NCBI RefSeq assembly: GCF_041381155.1
Contig: NC_091145.1
Span: 37,215,882 to 37,279,881, forward strand
DNA: 64,000 bases
Origin: Argopecten irradians
Taxonomy: Eukaryota > Mollusca > Bivalvia > Pectinida > Pectinidae
Direction of reading: 5' to 3'
Part shown: piece after piece, positions 48,261 through 62,800 of the stretch
How positions within the stretch are numbered: position 1 is the stretch's first letter
Layout of the letters: each line of letters starts with the position of its first letter
Position numbers and translations under genes: made by a program
Notes under the pieces: model-generated
What the model saw: only the letters and a program-made list of their open reading frames with translations
What the model was told of the DNA's origin: nothing
Databases searched by the model: none

Positions 48261-48689
48261 AGATTTCGTCCGTAAGGATTTTTCTTTAAATTTATCATAT
48301 ATATAAATATATATAGTACATATATATATATATATTATAGTACCATGAAGAATACGATTTTACCGATTTTATCTATAACAGTTATCCATCAAACGTCTAA
48401 AAACATGGTCTTGGGTCAAAATTGATATAAACTGATTATCATATCCATGTGGCTGTACAGTGTGGGCTGGAGTTTTAATTTATATATCGAGTTTACTAGT
48501 TCATCAGATTTAAATGATGTAACTTAGTGATAAGACATTTTTTCTTGATTTATTTCGATAGACCATATACAGAAGTATCAAATATAAAACTGTATATGAC
48601 TTGAGTAACGAGGTAATGCCGTTTTGCCGGTTATATTTCCCGGTGATTCAATGACTCAATGAATATAATGGGTCTAATTATAAGTAAAC

Positions 48690-48894
48690 ACCGGTCTTGT
48701 CTCAAGCCGTAATCAGATCCGATTGAGCGACTCGTTCCGCGCGTAAACGAGGCTAGCGATATCACCGTAGCGACGTTTGATCACGTGGTATGGGTAGGCC
48801 TTGGGACTCCCACGAGCTGTGAGTAAATTGTGAACCGTCCGATCTGATAGACGATTTAAATGTATTTCTGTATGGATGTAACCGTTTTTATCAG
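48690..48894 (+). promoter_or_regulatory. Possible promoter / 5' untranslated exon of the 54.3-kb gene
   Basis: A CpG-rich patch (gttccgcgcgtaaacgagg, accgtagcgacg, an E-box-like cacgtg) is followed by a donor-like tttttatcag|gtagga at 48894/48895. The next supported plus-strand acceptor is at 54271, just before the ATG of the downstream gene. If the two are joined, the intervening intron would consist largely of the 20-bp minisatellite. This is inference only. Confidence 0.25.
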
Positions 48895-49775
48895 GTAGGA
48901 TGTTTATTTACATACAAACGAAAAATGACCACTACTGTCTCGATAGATTTTTAACCTGTTGTAGTCTTTACTCAGTAACACCTGTGATAACTAAATTACT
49001 AATTAACAAATCTACAGGTGTTTTGTATGCCTGGACATATATCACATTGCTAAGTGCATATAGTTGTGAATGTACTTTTACTTTTTAACATACCAGATTT
49101 TGATCGATTTTAAATGTTTATGCCTAAATATCACAGTGACATATTTTTTATAATACAATCAATAATTATATTATACACTTGGTATATAGGAGACATATAT
49201 TAATTATGGATATTTGTTATCTGCCAGTAGACCGTGTCAGTAAATGGTGTGTGACTGAGATAACTTGAAGTATGAGATAACTCGATCTATTCTTCTAAAT
49301 CAGTGTAAAATGTATAGAATTACAGGTTATCAATTAAAAAAGATAAATCGATAAAACTATAATTTGTTATATATGTCATCTGATGATATGTTTTTATTCA
49401 ATTACGACAAGTTGATATGCTTGATTAACACTATAATTTGTTGTAACCATACATGTTACATGTACTTTATGTATCTGTCCAGCTTCTGTACAGGCCCATG
49501 TCATAATCCATGTGATCCCCACATCTCCATCATCCATACAAAGACATTTTTCTCTATATCTATGTATTACTGTGTCTGATAGTTGATCCATACAAATGTT
49601 TCTTACCAGCTTCATTCATTTTACAAACAATTCTCAATTTTATACTCCCTTCTATCCACACAATCATATCATATATCCCATCCACTTTAGCACACTCCTT
49701 ATATATCATTCCTACATATATTACATGTACTTCTATAATTTATTCTTCATGTCATACATCCTCCATAAATGTACC
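48895..49775. other. Gene-free stretch leading into the 20-bp array
   Basis: AT-rich. Short frames at 48900-49088 and 49364-49579 (+) lack motifs. From about 49590 the sequence becomes C/T-rich on the plus strand and grades into the minisatellite. Confidence 0.45.
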
Positions 49776-52700
49776 TGTGTCATACTCCCACCCTCCATAT
49801 CATACCCCACCCTCCATATCATACTCCCACCCTCCATATCATACCCCCACCCTCCATGTCATACTCCCACCCTCCATATCATACTCCCACCCTCCATATC
49901 ATACTCCCACCCTCCATATCATACTCCCACCCTCCATATCATACTCCCACCCTCCATATCATACTCCCACCCTCCATATCATACTCCCACCCTCCATATC
50001 ATACTACCACCCTCCATATCATACTACCACCCTCCATATCATACCCCACCTCCATATCATACTACCCTCCATATCATACTACCACCCTCCATATCATACT
50101 CCCACCCTCCATATCATACCCCCACCCTCCATATCATACCCACCCTCCATATCATCTACCCTCCTATCATACTCCCACCCTCCATATCATACCCCACTCT
50201 CCATATCATACTCCACCCTCCATATCATACCCCACCCTCCATATCATATCCACCCTCCATATCATACCCCACCCTCCATATCATACTCCCCACCCTCCAT
50301 ATCATATACCCTCCATATCATACCCCCACCCTCCATATCATCATACCCCTCCTATCTACCCCACCCTCCATATCATACATACCACCCTCCATATCATACC
50401 CCACCCTCCATATCATACTCCACCCTCCATATCATACTCCCAACCCTCACCCTCCATATCATACCCCACCCTCCATATCATACTCCACCCTCCATATCAT
50501 ACTCCATATCACCCTCCATATCATACTTCCACCTCCATATCATACCCCACCCTCCATATCATACTCCACCCTCCATATCAACCACCTCCATATCATACCA
50601 CCCTCCATATCATACCCCACCCTCCATATCATACTACCACCCTCCATATCATACTCCCACCCTCCATATCATACCCCCACCCTCCATATCATACTCCCAC
50701 CCTCCATATCATACTTCCACCCTCCATATCATACTCCCACCCTCCATATCATACCCCACCCTCCATATCATACTCCCACCCTCCATATCATACTACCACC
50801 CTCCATATCATACTACCACCCTCCATATCATACTACCACCCTCCATATCATACTACCACCCTCCATATCATACCCCCACCCTCCATATCATACTCCCACC
50901 CTCCATATCATACTCCCACCCTCCATATCATACCCCCACCCTCCATACTCATTACTACCACCCTCCATATCATACAACCACCCTCCATATCATACTCCCA
51001 CCCTCAATATCATACCCCCACCCTCCATATCATACTCCACCCTCCATATCATACTCCCACCCTCAATATCATACCCCCACCCTCCATATCATACTCTACC
51101 CTTCTTATCATACCCCACCCTCCATATCATACCATCACCCTCCATATCATACCCCCACCCTCCATATTATACCCCCACTCTCCATATCATACCCCCACCC
51201 TCCATATCATAACCCCACCCTCCATATCATACTCCCACCTTCCATATCATACCCCCACCCTCGATATTATACCCCCACCCTCCATATCATACCCCCACCC
51301 TCCATATTATACCAATCTTCCATATCATAACCCCACCCTCCATATCATACCCTCACCCTCCATATCATACCCCAACCCTCCATATCATACTCTACCCTCC
51401 TTATCATACCCCCACCCTCCATATCATACTTCACCCTCCATATCATACCTCCACCCTCCATATTATACCCCAACCTCCATATCATACCCCACCCTCCATA
51501 TCATACCCATCCTCCATATCATACCCCCACCCTCCATATCATACTCCCACCCTCCATGTTATACCCCCACCCTCCATATCATACCCCCAACCTCCATATC
51601 ATACCCCCACCCTCCATATCATACCCCACCCTACATATCATACCCAGACCCTACATATCATACCCTGAACCTACATATCATACCCTGAACCTACATATCA
51701 TACCCCCACCCTACATATCATACCCCACCTTCCATATCATACCCCCACCCTCCATATCATACTCCCACCCTCCATGTTATACCCCCACCCGACATATCAT
51801 ATCCCCACCCTCCATATCATACTCCTATCCTCCATATCATACCCCCACCCTACATATCATACCCCCATCTTCCATATCATACTCCTATCCTCCATATCAT
51901 ACCCCCACCCTCCATATCATACCCCCACCCTCCATATCATATCCCCACCCTCCATATCATACCCCCACCCTCCATATCATACCCCCACTCTCCATATCAT
52001 ACCCTGAACCTACATATCATACCCCAACCTCTATATTATACCCCCATCTTCCATATCATACCCCCATCTTCCATATCATACCCCCGCTCTCCATATCATA
52101 CACCCGCTCTCCATATCATACACTCGACCTCCATATAATTACCTCACCCTCCATATCATACCCCCACCCTCCATATTATACCCCCACCCTCCATATCATA
52201 CCCAACCCTCCATATCATACCCCCACCCTCCATATCATACTTCCACCCTCCATATCATACCCCCACCCTCCATATCATACCCCCACCCTTCTTATCATAC
52301 TCCCACCCTCCATATCATACCTCCACCCTCCATATCATACTCCCACCCTCCATATTATACCCTCACCCTCCATATCATATATCACCACCCTCCATATCAT
52401 ACACCCACCCCCATATCACACCCCCACCCTCCATATCATACCCCACCCTCCATATCATACACCCACCCTCCATATCACACCCCCACCCTCCATATCATAC
52501 CTCACCCTCCATATCATACCCCACCCTCCATATCATACTCCCACCCTCCTTATCATACCCCTACCCTCCATATCATACCCCCACTCTCCATATCATACCC
52601 CCACTCTCCATATCATACCCCCACTCTCCATATCATAACCCCACCCTCCATACCCCACCCTCCATAAGATACCCTCACCCTCCATATCATACCCCCACCC

Positions 52701-54030
52701 TCCTTAAGATACCCTCACCCTCCATATCATACCCCCACCCTCCATAAGATACCCTCACCCTCCATATCATACCTCCACCCTCCTTAAGATACCCTTATCC
52801 TCCATATCACACCCCCACTCTCCATATCATACCCCGAACCTACATATCATACCCCCACCCTCCATATCATACCCCCACTCTCCATATCATACCCTGAACC
52901 TACATATCATACCCCAACCTCTATATTTTACCCCCATCTTCCATATCCCCATCTTCCATATCATACCCCCGCTCTCCATATCATACACCTGCTCTCCATA
53001 TCATACACCCGACCTCCATATAATTACCTCACCCTCCATATCATACCCCCACCCTCCATATTATACCCCCACCCTCCATATCATACCCAACCCTCCATAT
53101 CATACCCCCACCCTCCATATCATACTTCCACCCTCCATATCATACCCCCACCCTCCATATCATACCCCCACCCTCCTTATCATACTCCCACCCTCCATAT
53201 CATACCTCCACCCTCCATATCATACTCCCACCCTCCATATTATACCCTCACCCTCCATATCATATCACCACCCTCCATATCATACACCCACCCCCATATC
53301 ACACCCCCACCCTCCATATCATACTCCCACCCTCCATATCATACCTCCACCCTCCATATCATACTCCCACCCTCCATATTATACCCCCACCCTCCATATC
53401 ATATCACCACCCTCCATATCATACACCCACCCCCATATCACACCCCCACCCTCCATATCATACCCCACCCTCCATATCATACACCCACCCCCTCCATATC
53501 ACACCCCCACCCTCCATATCATACCTCACCCTCCATATCATACCCCACCCTCCATATCATACTCCCACCCTCCTTATCATACCCTACCCTCCATATCATA
53601 CCCCCACTCTCCATATCATACCCCCACTCTCCATATCATACCCCCACTCTCCATATCATAACCCCACCCTCCATATCATACCCCACCCTCCATAAGATAC
53701 CCTCACCCTCCATATCATACCCCCACCCTCCTTAAGATACCCTCACCCTCCATATCATACCCCAACCCTCCATAAGATACCCTCACCCTCCATATCATAC
53801 CTCCACCCTCCTTAAGATACCCTTATCCTCCATATCACACCCCCACTCTCCATATCATACCCCGAACCTACATATCATACCCCCACCCTACATATCATAC
53901 CCCTACCCTCTATATCACAACCCAATCCTCCATATACTGTCACCTTCCATATCATACCCCAAACCTCCATATCATACCCTGTCCTCCATATCATACCCCA
54001 ACAATCAATATTATACCCCAACCTCCATAC
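49776..54030 (+). repeat. 20-bp C-rich minisatellite array, ~210 copies
   Basis: The unit is atcatactcccaccctccat (20 bp), with 17-19-bp variants. The left half is most uniform. From about 52.0 kb a longer duplicated block is visible: the rare string cctctatatt at about 52028 recurs at about 52917, ataattacctcaccc at 52136 and 53029, and ccgaacctacatatc near 52835 and 53863. That gives an ~0.9-1.0 kb higher-order repeat. Because 20 is not a multiple of three and the unit has no stop in any plus-strand frame, all three frames are open for 500-640 codons. Each gives the same 20-residue cycle (HPPYHTPTL/SISY/HIILPP). These frames are not accepted as genes. The complement is G-rich (ggagggtgggag). 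Confidence 0.96.
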
Positions 54031-54271
54031 CATGCTTCCATCCCCCACAACACCTCCAGTGTCCATATTCTATCATCATCGACAATATCCTTCCCCAATT
54101 TTCCATATCCTACCTCAATCCTCAAAATCATATTACCAGTTACACTCTTCTTATAATGATTGCCAACCTCCCCAACACTTAATGCAATTTCCTGAAAGCA
54201 ATTTTGTATGTCTTGTTTTTTAATTGTATGTTTATATTTTTCACTGATGATGATGTTTTCTATTTGTACAG

Positions 54272-54634
54272 GTAAAATTTCACTGTAACCATGGCAACAA
54301 CACTGCCAAGGATTACGCCGATCGGCACACCCGTGCCCCGTGCCGTGTCTAGTCAGCCCCGTTCATACTCCACCCCTCCCACCCCTTCTATATATGGACC
54401 TTACCCCCCTAGGGAGCTGTCGAGCTCCATGGACAATGTGTATGTACCGGGCAGGATTAACCCTCTCGCCCCTCCTCCATCTAAACGACGCATCAACATG
54501 AGTTGGGAAACATCTGAGCAACATTTACATAATCATAAAAGGAGTCAGCTTATGCAACGACGGGAACATGAACGATATCATTCAGCGTGGGCAAAGGCTT
54601 TTTACGGGTCTGTGGCGGAGCAGGAATATTACAG
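54272..54634 (+). CDS. First coding exon of an unrecognised gene (ATG at 54291)
   Basis: A strong acceptor (ttttctatttgtacag, ending 54271) is followed by a 19-bp leader and ATG in good context (aaccATGG) at 54291. The frame stays open for 114 codons to a donor TATTACAG|gtgagt at 54634. Codon usage is mixed and GC is clearly higher than the flanks. Residues 1-~66 are rich in Pro and Ser with scattered Arg (ITPIGTPVPRAVSS, STPPTPSIYGPYPP, LAPPPSKRR), consistent with a disordered head. Residues ~70-114 are charged and probably helical (SEQHLHNHKRSQLMQRREHE, AWAKAFYGSVAEQEYYR). There is no signal peptide or membrane segment, so a cytoplasmic or nuclear protein is likely. No family is recognised. 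The exon is preceded by the 20-bp array and followed by an intron of more than 9 kb; later exons are outside the window. Confidence 0.82.
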
Positions 54635-55189
54635 GTGAGTATTGAACAATAATCATAAAGTAATTAGCCTGGCTGACAAACAAATATTCAGGAATACTAA
54701 TACATGTATTACAGATAAATGTAGTTAACGAGGAATGAAAAAAATATCGTTACTGTTCATCATTTCAAAATAGAGCAGGTAGCTGTCCTGACTTTGTATC
54801 AGGATGTACTTATACTCCTTAACCCTCACCCTCCATATCATACCCCCAAATAACCTTAACTCATTCACCCCTGAAATTTCATAATGGACTGATACAAGTC
54901 TATAATCAAGGAGTGCCTAAATGTTTTTTCAGGTATTAATGATTTAATAGCCTTGATAATACAGTAAGTCTTGGTTAAATTTTGTTAAATATATAATTGT
55001 AGTTATTCCCAAAAAATCACACACAGCCTGATTCATGTAATACTTACTGTAAATCAACATTTGAGTTGACTTCAGTAAAGGTTAAAGTAATATATTTGTT
55101 AGTATCTAAATTTGGCCGTACAAAATTAGACAAAAAAATATGTAAAATAATAAAAATCCACTGTATTGATTGTATCCTTATATAACTAG
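54635..55189 (+). other. Start of the intron after the 54.3-kb exon
   Basis: Begins gtgagt. No other feature except one stray 20-bp-array-like phrase (ccctcaccctccatatcata, about 54822-54841), a fragment of the upstream minisatellite. Confidence 0.6.
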
Positions 55190-56490
55190 AGAGACTGAGA
55201 CAGGTTAATATAGCTATATGTACAGATACCAGTATATCCGTGGACTGAGACAGGTTAATTATAAGATAACTATATGTACAGATACCAGTATATCCGTGGA
55301 CTGAGACAGGTTAATATAACAATGTGTACAGATACCAGTATATCCGTGGACTGAGACAGGTTAATATAACTATATGTACAGATACCAGTATATATCCGTG
55401 GACTGAGACAGGTTGATATAACTATATGTACAGATACCAGTATATCCGTGGACTGAGACAGGTTAATATAACAATGTGTACAGATACCAGTATATCCGTG
55501 GACTGAGACAGGTTAATATAACTATATGTACAGATACCAGTATATCCGTGGACTGAGATACCAGTATATCCGTGGACTGAGACAGGTTAATATAACTATA
55601 TGTACAGATACCAGTATATATCCGTGGACTGAGACAGGTTGATATAACTATATGTACAGATACCAGTATATCCGTGGACTGAGACAGGTTAATATAACTA
55701 TATGTACAGATACCAGTATATATGTGTACAGATACCAGTATATCCATGGACTGAGATACCAGTATATCCAAGCACTGAGACAGATTAATATAACTATGTG
55801 TACAGATACCAGTATATCCGTGGACAGAGACAGGTTGATATACCTATATGTACAGATACCAGTATATCTGTGGACTGAGACAGGTTAATATAACTATATG
55901 TACAGATACCAGTATATCTGTGGACTGAGACAGGTTGATATACCTATATGTACAGATACCAGTATATCTGTGGACTGAGACAGGTTAATATAACTATATG
56001 TACAGATACCAGTATATCCGTGGACTGAGACAGGTTGATATAACTATATGTACAGATACCAGTATATCCGTGGACTGAGACAGGTTAATATAAATATATG
56101 TACAGATACCAGTATATCCGTGGACTGAGACAGGTTAATATAACTATATGTACAGATACCAGTATATCCGTGGACTGAGATACCAGTATATCCGTGGACT
56201 GAGACAGGTTAATATAACTATATGTACAGATACCAGTATATCCGTGGACTGAGACAGGTTAATATAACTATATGTACAGATACCAGTATATCCGTGGACT
56301 GAGACAGGTTAATATAACTATATGTACAGATACCAGTATATCCGTGGACTGAGATACCAGTATATCCGTGGACTGAGACAGGTTGATATAACTATATGTA
56401 CAGATACCAGTATATCCGTGGACAGAGACAGGTTAATATAACTATGTGTACAGATACCAGTATATCCGTGGACTGAGATATCAGTATATA
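55190..56490. repeat. 50-bp minisatellite array, ~26 copies, intronic
   Basis: The unit is ggttaatataactatatgta followed by cagataccagtatatccg and tggactgagaca (50 bp). Shortened 20-bp units (ggactgagataccagtatatccg, skipping the rest) occur at about 55552, 55750, 56176 and 56350. Some copies read tatgtg for tatatg. Open frames on both strands (for example 55463-55771 -) are repeat shadows. Confidence 0.95.
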
Positions 56491-57633
56491 TATTGGACTG
56501 AAACTGTATAAATCATTGAATAGTCTGAACAAAAATATCCTACAGACTCTATAAAAGACATTTTCCATCTTAAAATTATTTAAATATGAATATAAAATTA
56601 TTTAATGATACCAGTACTTCAAATGAAATAAATAAACATTCTATGATAGTAAGACTGTACAGGTATATCCAGTAATAAAATCTATATCAAAGTGTTATAA
56701 CGTGTCTATACTCTTAAAATTAAGAATGAATCAAACCCATTATTATTTTCTAGCATTATCATTATTTCGGATATTCAAAGATGTATCAGAAAAATCTATT
56801 CAGAACTATTGAAGATCGATTGGGGCGGTTAAATGGTTCATTACTGAAAAATCACATGTGAATTTGTTATCACCTCTAAAAGTGTTGATTTAAATTCAGC
56901 TCAGTGAGGTTATTGAGTTTAATCTAGTCAAAAAAGGTTTTAATCACTGTTTGAATATGCAGCGATGTATAAAAGATCTTAGTATGTAAATAAGGGGCTG
57001 ATTGCTACTCCATACGCTATATTCTTACTGTGTGTGTGTTTTGACTTCATACAGCCGAACTCGGCCTCGAATTGTGAAGTATTTATATCAAATCTCCCAT
57101 TCTCCACTACACTCAATTCTTATGTAAACCTTGATAAGACCCTACTTGATCCTCTCCGATGGAGGTGTGACGTGGAATGGAGTCAGGGATGTAATTTATT
57201 TCCATATATATAACTAGAAAGACTATAAAAAACTTTGTAGAGCGTTTATGAATTGGTAGTAAAAATTCAACAGTTAAAGTGGCCGTAAGTGTAAGTAAAA
57301 CAACGGCAGTTAGTGGTACGATAACTCAGGCTAATCAATACAAGACTATACGGGGTCCGTGGGTAGGTGTCCACCCGACACATATATGTTAGCCACATCG
57401 CTACCTCAGAGATGGAAGGTGCTCTGTAATATTTCATAATGTTAGTATATATGACACTTCATTATCAACAGATTTATCAAGAAATCCTAAAAAAAATACT
57501 TCTTTAGAAATAATGATAAAGATTAATGTCTGCCATGAATGTCTTCTATGACATAATATCCTGCAACTGATTGATGATAAGACCACGCGACTCGAGGATT
57601 ATAGATTTGTTGGTGACCTCTTGTTCAAATAGA
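56491..57633. other. Intronic sequence
   Basis: AT-rich, with no exon that I can support. The more GC-balanced patch at about 57050-57430 has no open frame with splice sites. Confidence 0.45.
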
Positions 57634-57860
57634 TGGGGCCATGGAAACTGAGTGGATAAAGTGTCCGACAGTGTCCCAATTAACCTAGACCACCTCTCCC
57701 TGGGTTTCAAGTTGAATCCCAAGTGGTTCAGTTGTTTAGTATTGATGGTGTAGTAGGTTGGTATCTTTGGCTGATTTCATCCACCTCCTAAATCTGACTG
57801 TGGCTAACACATCCATAAATGACCCTTGCCGTAATTTGGGCATAAAAAAAATAAAACTCA
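57634..57860 (+). repeat. Degenerate tRNA-derived SINE
   Basis: A box-A-like actgagtggataaagtgtcc and a box-B-like gggtttcaagttgaatccc lie about 55 bases apart. They are followed by a non-tRNA body (ggtggt-like, catccacctcctaaatctga, taaatgacccttgccgtaat) and an A-rich end (cataaaaaaaataaaac). The order matches the tRNA-type SINE I recall from many mollusc genomes, whose body also contains tcctccacctcc and aaatgaccctggc. The copy is old, with indels throughout, and lies in the sense direction of the host gene's intron. Confidence 0.68.
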
Positions 57861-59590
57861 GATAGATATGTTTGACAGTTCCCAGTTGTTGATGGTATTC
57901 GGGAGTACGTCAGACGGTACTTAGGTGTTTTTTCCTCTGGAGACTTTGCATTCCCTCTTAGTGGCAAATACATTAGACCAGTGATAATCTTGACACCAAT
58001 AGTCAGAAAATGTCGCAATTTGGATTGAAATATCAGCAACAGATTTTATCATTCCCCAGTCCGAGAACTTTACAATCCGGACAATTTGAGTTGGGGACGC
58101 AAGTGTTTAGATTATCAAGGGTTCTTCATTGTATTTGCTATGTGATTCTACATTTAAATGTAACCCGTCCTGTTTGTTGGTAGAAAAATTTTGATAATTT
58201 CACGGTTACTCCACGATGATATGTCCTATTTATCGATTATGTGACTTACATTCTTCACAGTTTGGTTAATGCTAAAATCCGCCTGGTCCTAACTTGTGTG
58301 TATGTTTGTACACGAGGGATCTGGAGAACTTTGGGGAGATAATAATTAAGTTACCTACAATATTGACACAGCTTACAGTGAGTAATATAAGAAATTCTAC
58401 TGTTACCAGTAATACCAGACTGCCATGATGTAGCCTGGTCTGTCTTCAGACCTAATCCCGCAGGATTATCCCTGGTATATACACAATGACAAACATTTCA
58501 TGATAAACCTCAAGTCTGTTATTCATCGATCTAATGGTGAATTATATTTATTATGTATGCATTAGAAATATGGTAATTACACCATTAGGTGAAATACAGT
58601 GAATTATAATTATGATATACACAAAGTATCACTGTATCGTAAGTAAATATATAGATGCATTATTTTACATATATATTTATTCATTTAGAATACCCAACTG
58701 TTGTGAATGAGCGAGTCATATAGGTTTATCTAGCTAGTTCATTTGTAATTATAAACACCATCCATTTAACACTTTAGGAATACTTCTGTTTGAGATTAAG
58801 CCTATATAATTGTTTGTAACTATGATGTCATAGTCCTTATTTGGTAAATATATTTAATATTACCAAGACACCTGCCTGAGGTTTAGACATTCAATGCTGA
58901 TACAGGTTGATATCACCAACTTTATACTGAAACAAAATGTTTAGGGGATTCATGATCATGAAAGTTTTATTTCATTATTGACCATGTTAATTGCAGAGCT
59001 GAACAAATAAGATACCGGTAGGTAAAAACTAGTTTTAGTTTATCATATGGTTCTATAGGGAGTTTTATTTGGGGGAAATTTCATACGGATTCAGTTGATA
59101 TTTACAGGTCTTAACACACCACTGAGGCTACATGTATTTGGTATCAGTATCTTTTATTAATTTCATGCTTGCTTAAATTGAAGTGGCCAGTCTTTGGATA
59201 TTACATGTTTTTTCTCAAATAATGGAAATCTTAATTAATCCCGTTTTAATTGGGATAAAAGCAGAAATTTGGTTGAAAAGCAGCATAGATTTAGATTGTA
59301 GATAGATAATATATACTTATTTTTATTAATGAATGGAAATGTTTAACCAGATGAAATTTAGCACACATTATATTGCACATTTGCTAATTAATTCAGAAGC
59401 TTATCACTTAATTACATTTACACTTGCATATGTAAATATTGATTGCTTATACATTTAGTAGAATGGGGAGATGGTTTGACTTTGTGGTTGGGGATTATTT
59501 AGTAACATTGGTTATTTTATACAGAGTAAATAGCTGGGTGTTTTTAATTTATTTCAGTCCAATATACATTGTAAAAAGTATAGGGATGTG

Positions 59591-59594
<4 letters not shown>
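57861..59594. other. Intronic sequence
   Basis: AT-rich. No exon or repeat recognised. Confidence 0.45.

Positions 59595-59653
<59 letters not shown>
59595..59653. repeat. (TA)n(GA)n compound microsatellite
   Basis: About 16 TA dinucleotides followed directly by about 13 GA dinucleotides. Confidence 0.97.
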
Positions 59654-59895
59654 ACAAAACATCTAACAAACAAACTGAAATTCAATATTATTGGTAAGAT
59701 TTCAAATCAAGGGGAGATAATCTTGTATAAGACATGAGAATTCATACTTTGTAGTGCACACATTACCTTTCTATGACCAGATGGCTAGAGATCTTAGGTA
59801 TCAATGTTGTTATACAAGTAATACATAGCAATGTACTATAATAAAATTTATTAATTAAGAAGTCATGATATAAGTTATATAGAATGCACTACAAT
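59654..59895. other. Intronic sequence before the 56-bp array
   Basis: Under 300 bases of AT-rich sequence. Nothing supported. Confidence 0.5.
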
Positions 59896-62800
59896 TACCC
59901 CCCCTCCACCTTCGGTAATAATACATGTAAGTTAATATGATCACGTGTCTATATCCCCCCTCCACCTTTGGTAGTTATACATGTAAGTTGGTATGATCCC
60001 GTTTCTATATCCCCCCTCCACCTTTGGTAGTTATACATGTAAGTTGGTATAATCCCGTTTCTATATCCCCCCTCCACCTTTGGTAGTTATACATGTCCCC
60101 CCCTCCACCTTTGGTAGTTATACATGTAAGTTGGTATGATCCCGTTTCTATATCCCCCCTCCACCTTTGGTAGTTATACATGTAAGTTGGTATGATCCTG
60201 TGTCTATATCCCCCCTCCACCTTTGGTAGTTATACATGTAGTTGGTATGATCCGTTCTATATCCCCCCCTCCACCTTTGGTAGTTATACATGTAAGTTGG
60301 TATGATCCCGTGTCTATATCCCCCCTCCACCTTTGGTAGTTATACATGTAAGTTGGTATGATCCGTGTCTATATCCCCCCTCCACCTTTGGTAGTTATAC
60401 ATGTAAGTTGGTATGATCCCGTGTCTATATCCCCCCTCCACCTTTGGTAGTTATACATGTAAGTTGGTATGATCCTGTGTCTATATCCCCCCTCCACCTT
60501 TGGTAGTTATACATGTAAGTTGGTATGATCCCGTGTCTATATCCCCCCTCCACCTTTGGTAGTTATACATGTAAGTTGGTATGATCCGTGTCTATATCCC
60601 CCCTCCACCTTTGGTAGTTATACATGTAAGTTGGTATGATCCTGTGTCTATATCCCCCCTCCACCTTTGGTAGTTATACATGTAAGTTGGTATGATCCCG
60701 TGTCTATATCCCCCCCTCCACCTTTGGTAGTTATACATGTAAGTTGGTATGATCCCGTTTCTATATCCCCCCTCCACCTTTGGTAGTTATACATGTAAGT
60801 TGGTATGATCCTGTGTCTATATCCCCCCTCCACCTTTGGTAGTTATACATGTCCCCCCTCCACCTTTGGTAGTTATACATGTAAGTTGGTATGATCCCGT
60901 GTCTATATCCCCCTCCACCTTTGGTAGTTATACATGTAAGTTGGTATGATCCTGTGTCTATATCCCCCCTCCACCTTTGGTAGTTATACATGTCCCCCCT
61001 CCACCTTTGGTAGTTATACATGTAAGTTGGTATGATCCCGTGTCTATATCCCCCCTCCACCTTTGGTAGTTATACATGTAAGTTGGTATGATCCTGTGTC
61101 TATATCCCCCCTCCACCTTTGGTAGTTATACATGTCCCCCCTCCACCTTTGGTAGTTATACATGTAAGTTGGTATGATCCCGTGTCTATATCCCCCCTCC
61201 ACCTTTGGTAGTTATACATGTCCCCCCTCCACCTTTGGTAGTTATACATGTAAGTTGGTATGATCCCGTGTCTATATCCCCCCTCCACCTTTGGTAGTTA
61301 TACATGTAAGTTGGTATGATCCTGTGTCTATATCCCCCCTCCACCTTTGGTAGTTATACATGTAAGTTGGTATGATCCCGTGTCTATATCCCCCCCTCCA
61401 CCTTTGGTAGTTATACATGTAAGTTGGTATGATCCCGTGTCTATATCCCCCCTCCACCTTTGGTAGTTATACATGTAAGTTGGTATGATCCTGTGTCTAT
61501 ATCCCCCCTCCACCTTTGGTAGTTATACATGTAAGTTGGTATGATCCTGTGTCTATATCCCCCCTCCACCTTTGGTAGTTATACATGTAAGTTGGTATGA
61601 TCCCGTTTCTATATCCCCCCTCCACCTTTGGTAGTTATACATGTAAGTTGGTATGATCCCGTGTGTCTATATCCCCCCTCCACGTTTGGTAGTTATACAT
61701 GTAAGTTGGTATGATCCCGTGTCTATATCCCCCCTCCACCTTTGGTAGTTATACATGTAAGTTGGTATGATCCTGTGTCTATATCCCCCCTCCACCTTCG
61801 GTAGTTATACATGTAAATTGGTATGATCCCGTGTCTGTATCCACCCCTCCACCTTTGGTAGTTATACATGTAAGTTGGTATGATCCTGTGTCTATATCCC
61901 CCCTCCACCTTTGGTAGTTATACATGTAAGTTGGTATGATCCTGTGTCTATATCCCCCCTCCACCTTTGGTAGTTATACATGTCCCCCTCCACCTTTGGT
62001 AGTTATACATGTAAGTTGGTATGATCCCGTTTCTATATCCCCCCTCCACCTTTGGTAGTTATACATGTAAGTTGCTATGATCCTGTGTCTATATCCCCCC
62101 TCCACCTTTGGTAAGTTATACATGTAAGTTGGTATGATCCCGTTTCTATATCCCCCCTCCACCTTTGGTAGTTATACATGTAAGTTGGTATGATCCCGTT
62201 TCTATATCCCCCCTCCACCTTTGGTAGTTATACATGTAAGTTGGTATGATCCTGTGTCTATATCCCCCCTCCACCTTTGGTAGTTATACATGTAAGTTGG
62301 CATGATCCCGTTTCTATATCCCCCCTCCACCTTTGGTAGTTATACATGTAAGTTGGTATGATCCTGTGTCTATATCCCCCCTCCACCTTTGGTAGTTATA
62401 CATGTAAGTTGGTATGATCCCGTGTCTATATCCCCCCTCCACCTTTGGTAGTTATACATGTAAGTTGGTATGATCCCGTTTCTATATCCCCCCTCCACCT
62501 TTGGTAGTTATACATGTAAGTTGGTATGATCCTGTGTCTATATCCCCCCTCCACCTTTGGTAGTTATACATGTAAGTTGGTATGATCCCGTGTCTATATC
62601 CCCCCTCCACCTTTGGTAGTTATACATGTAAGTTGGTATGATCCTGTTTCTATATCCCCCCTCCACCTTTGGTAGTTATACATGTAAGTTGGTATGATCC
62701 TGTGTCTATATCCCCCCTCCACCTTTGGTAGTTATACATGATCCGTCTATATCCCCCCTCCACCTTTGGTAGTTATACATGTAAGTTGGTATGATCCTGT

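Noticed and set aside
49596..52638. Open frames of 538, 639, 517 and 360 codons in overlapping plus-strand frames
   Set aside because: All are translations of the same 20-bp minisatellite in different frames, with no unique sequence, no domain and no splice context. They are explained by a stop-free repeat unit.
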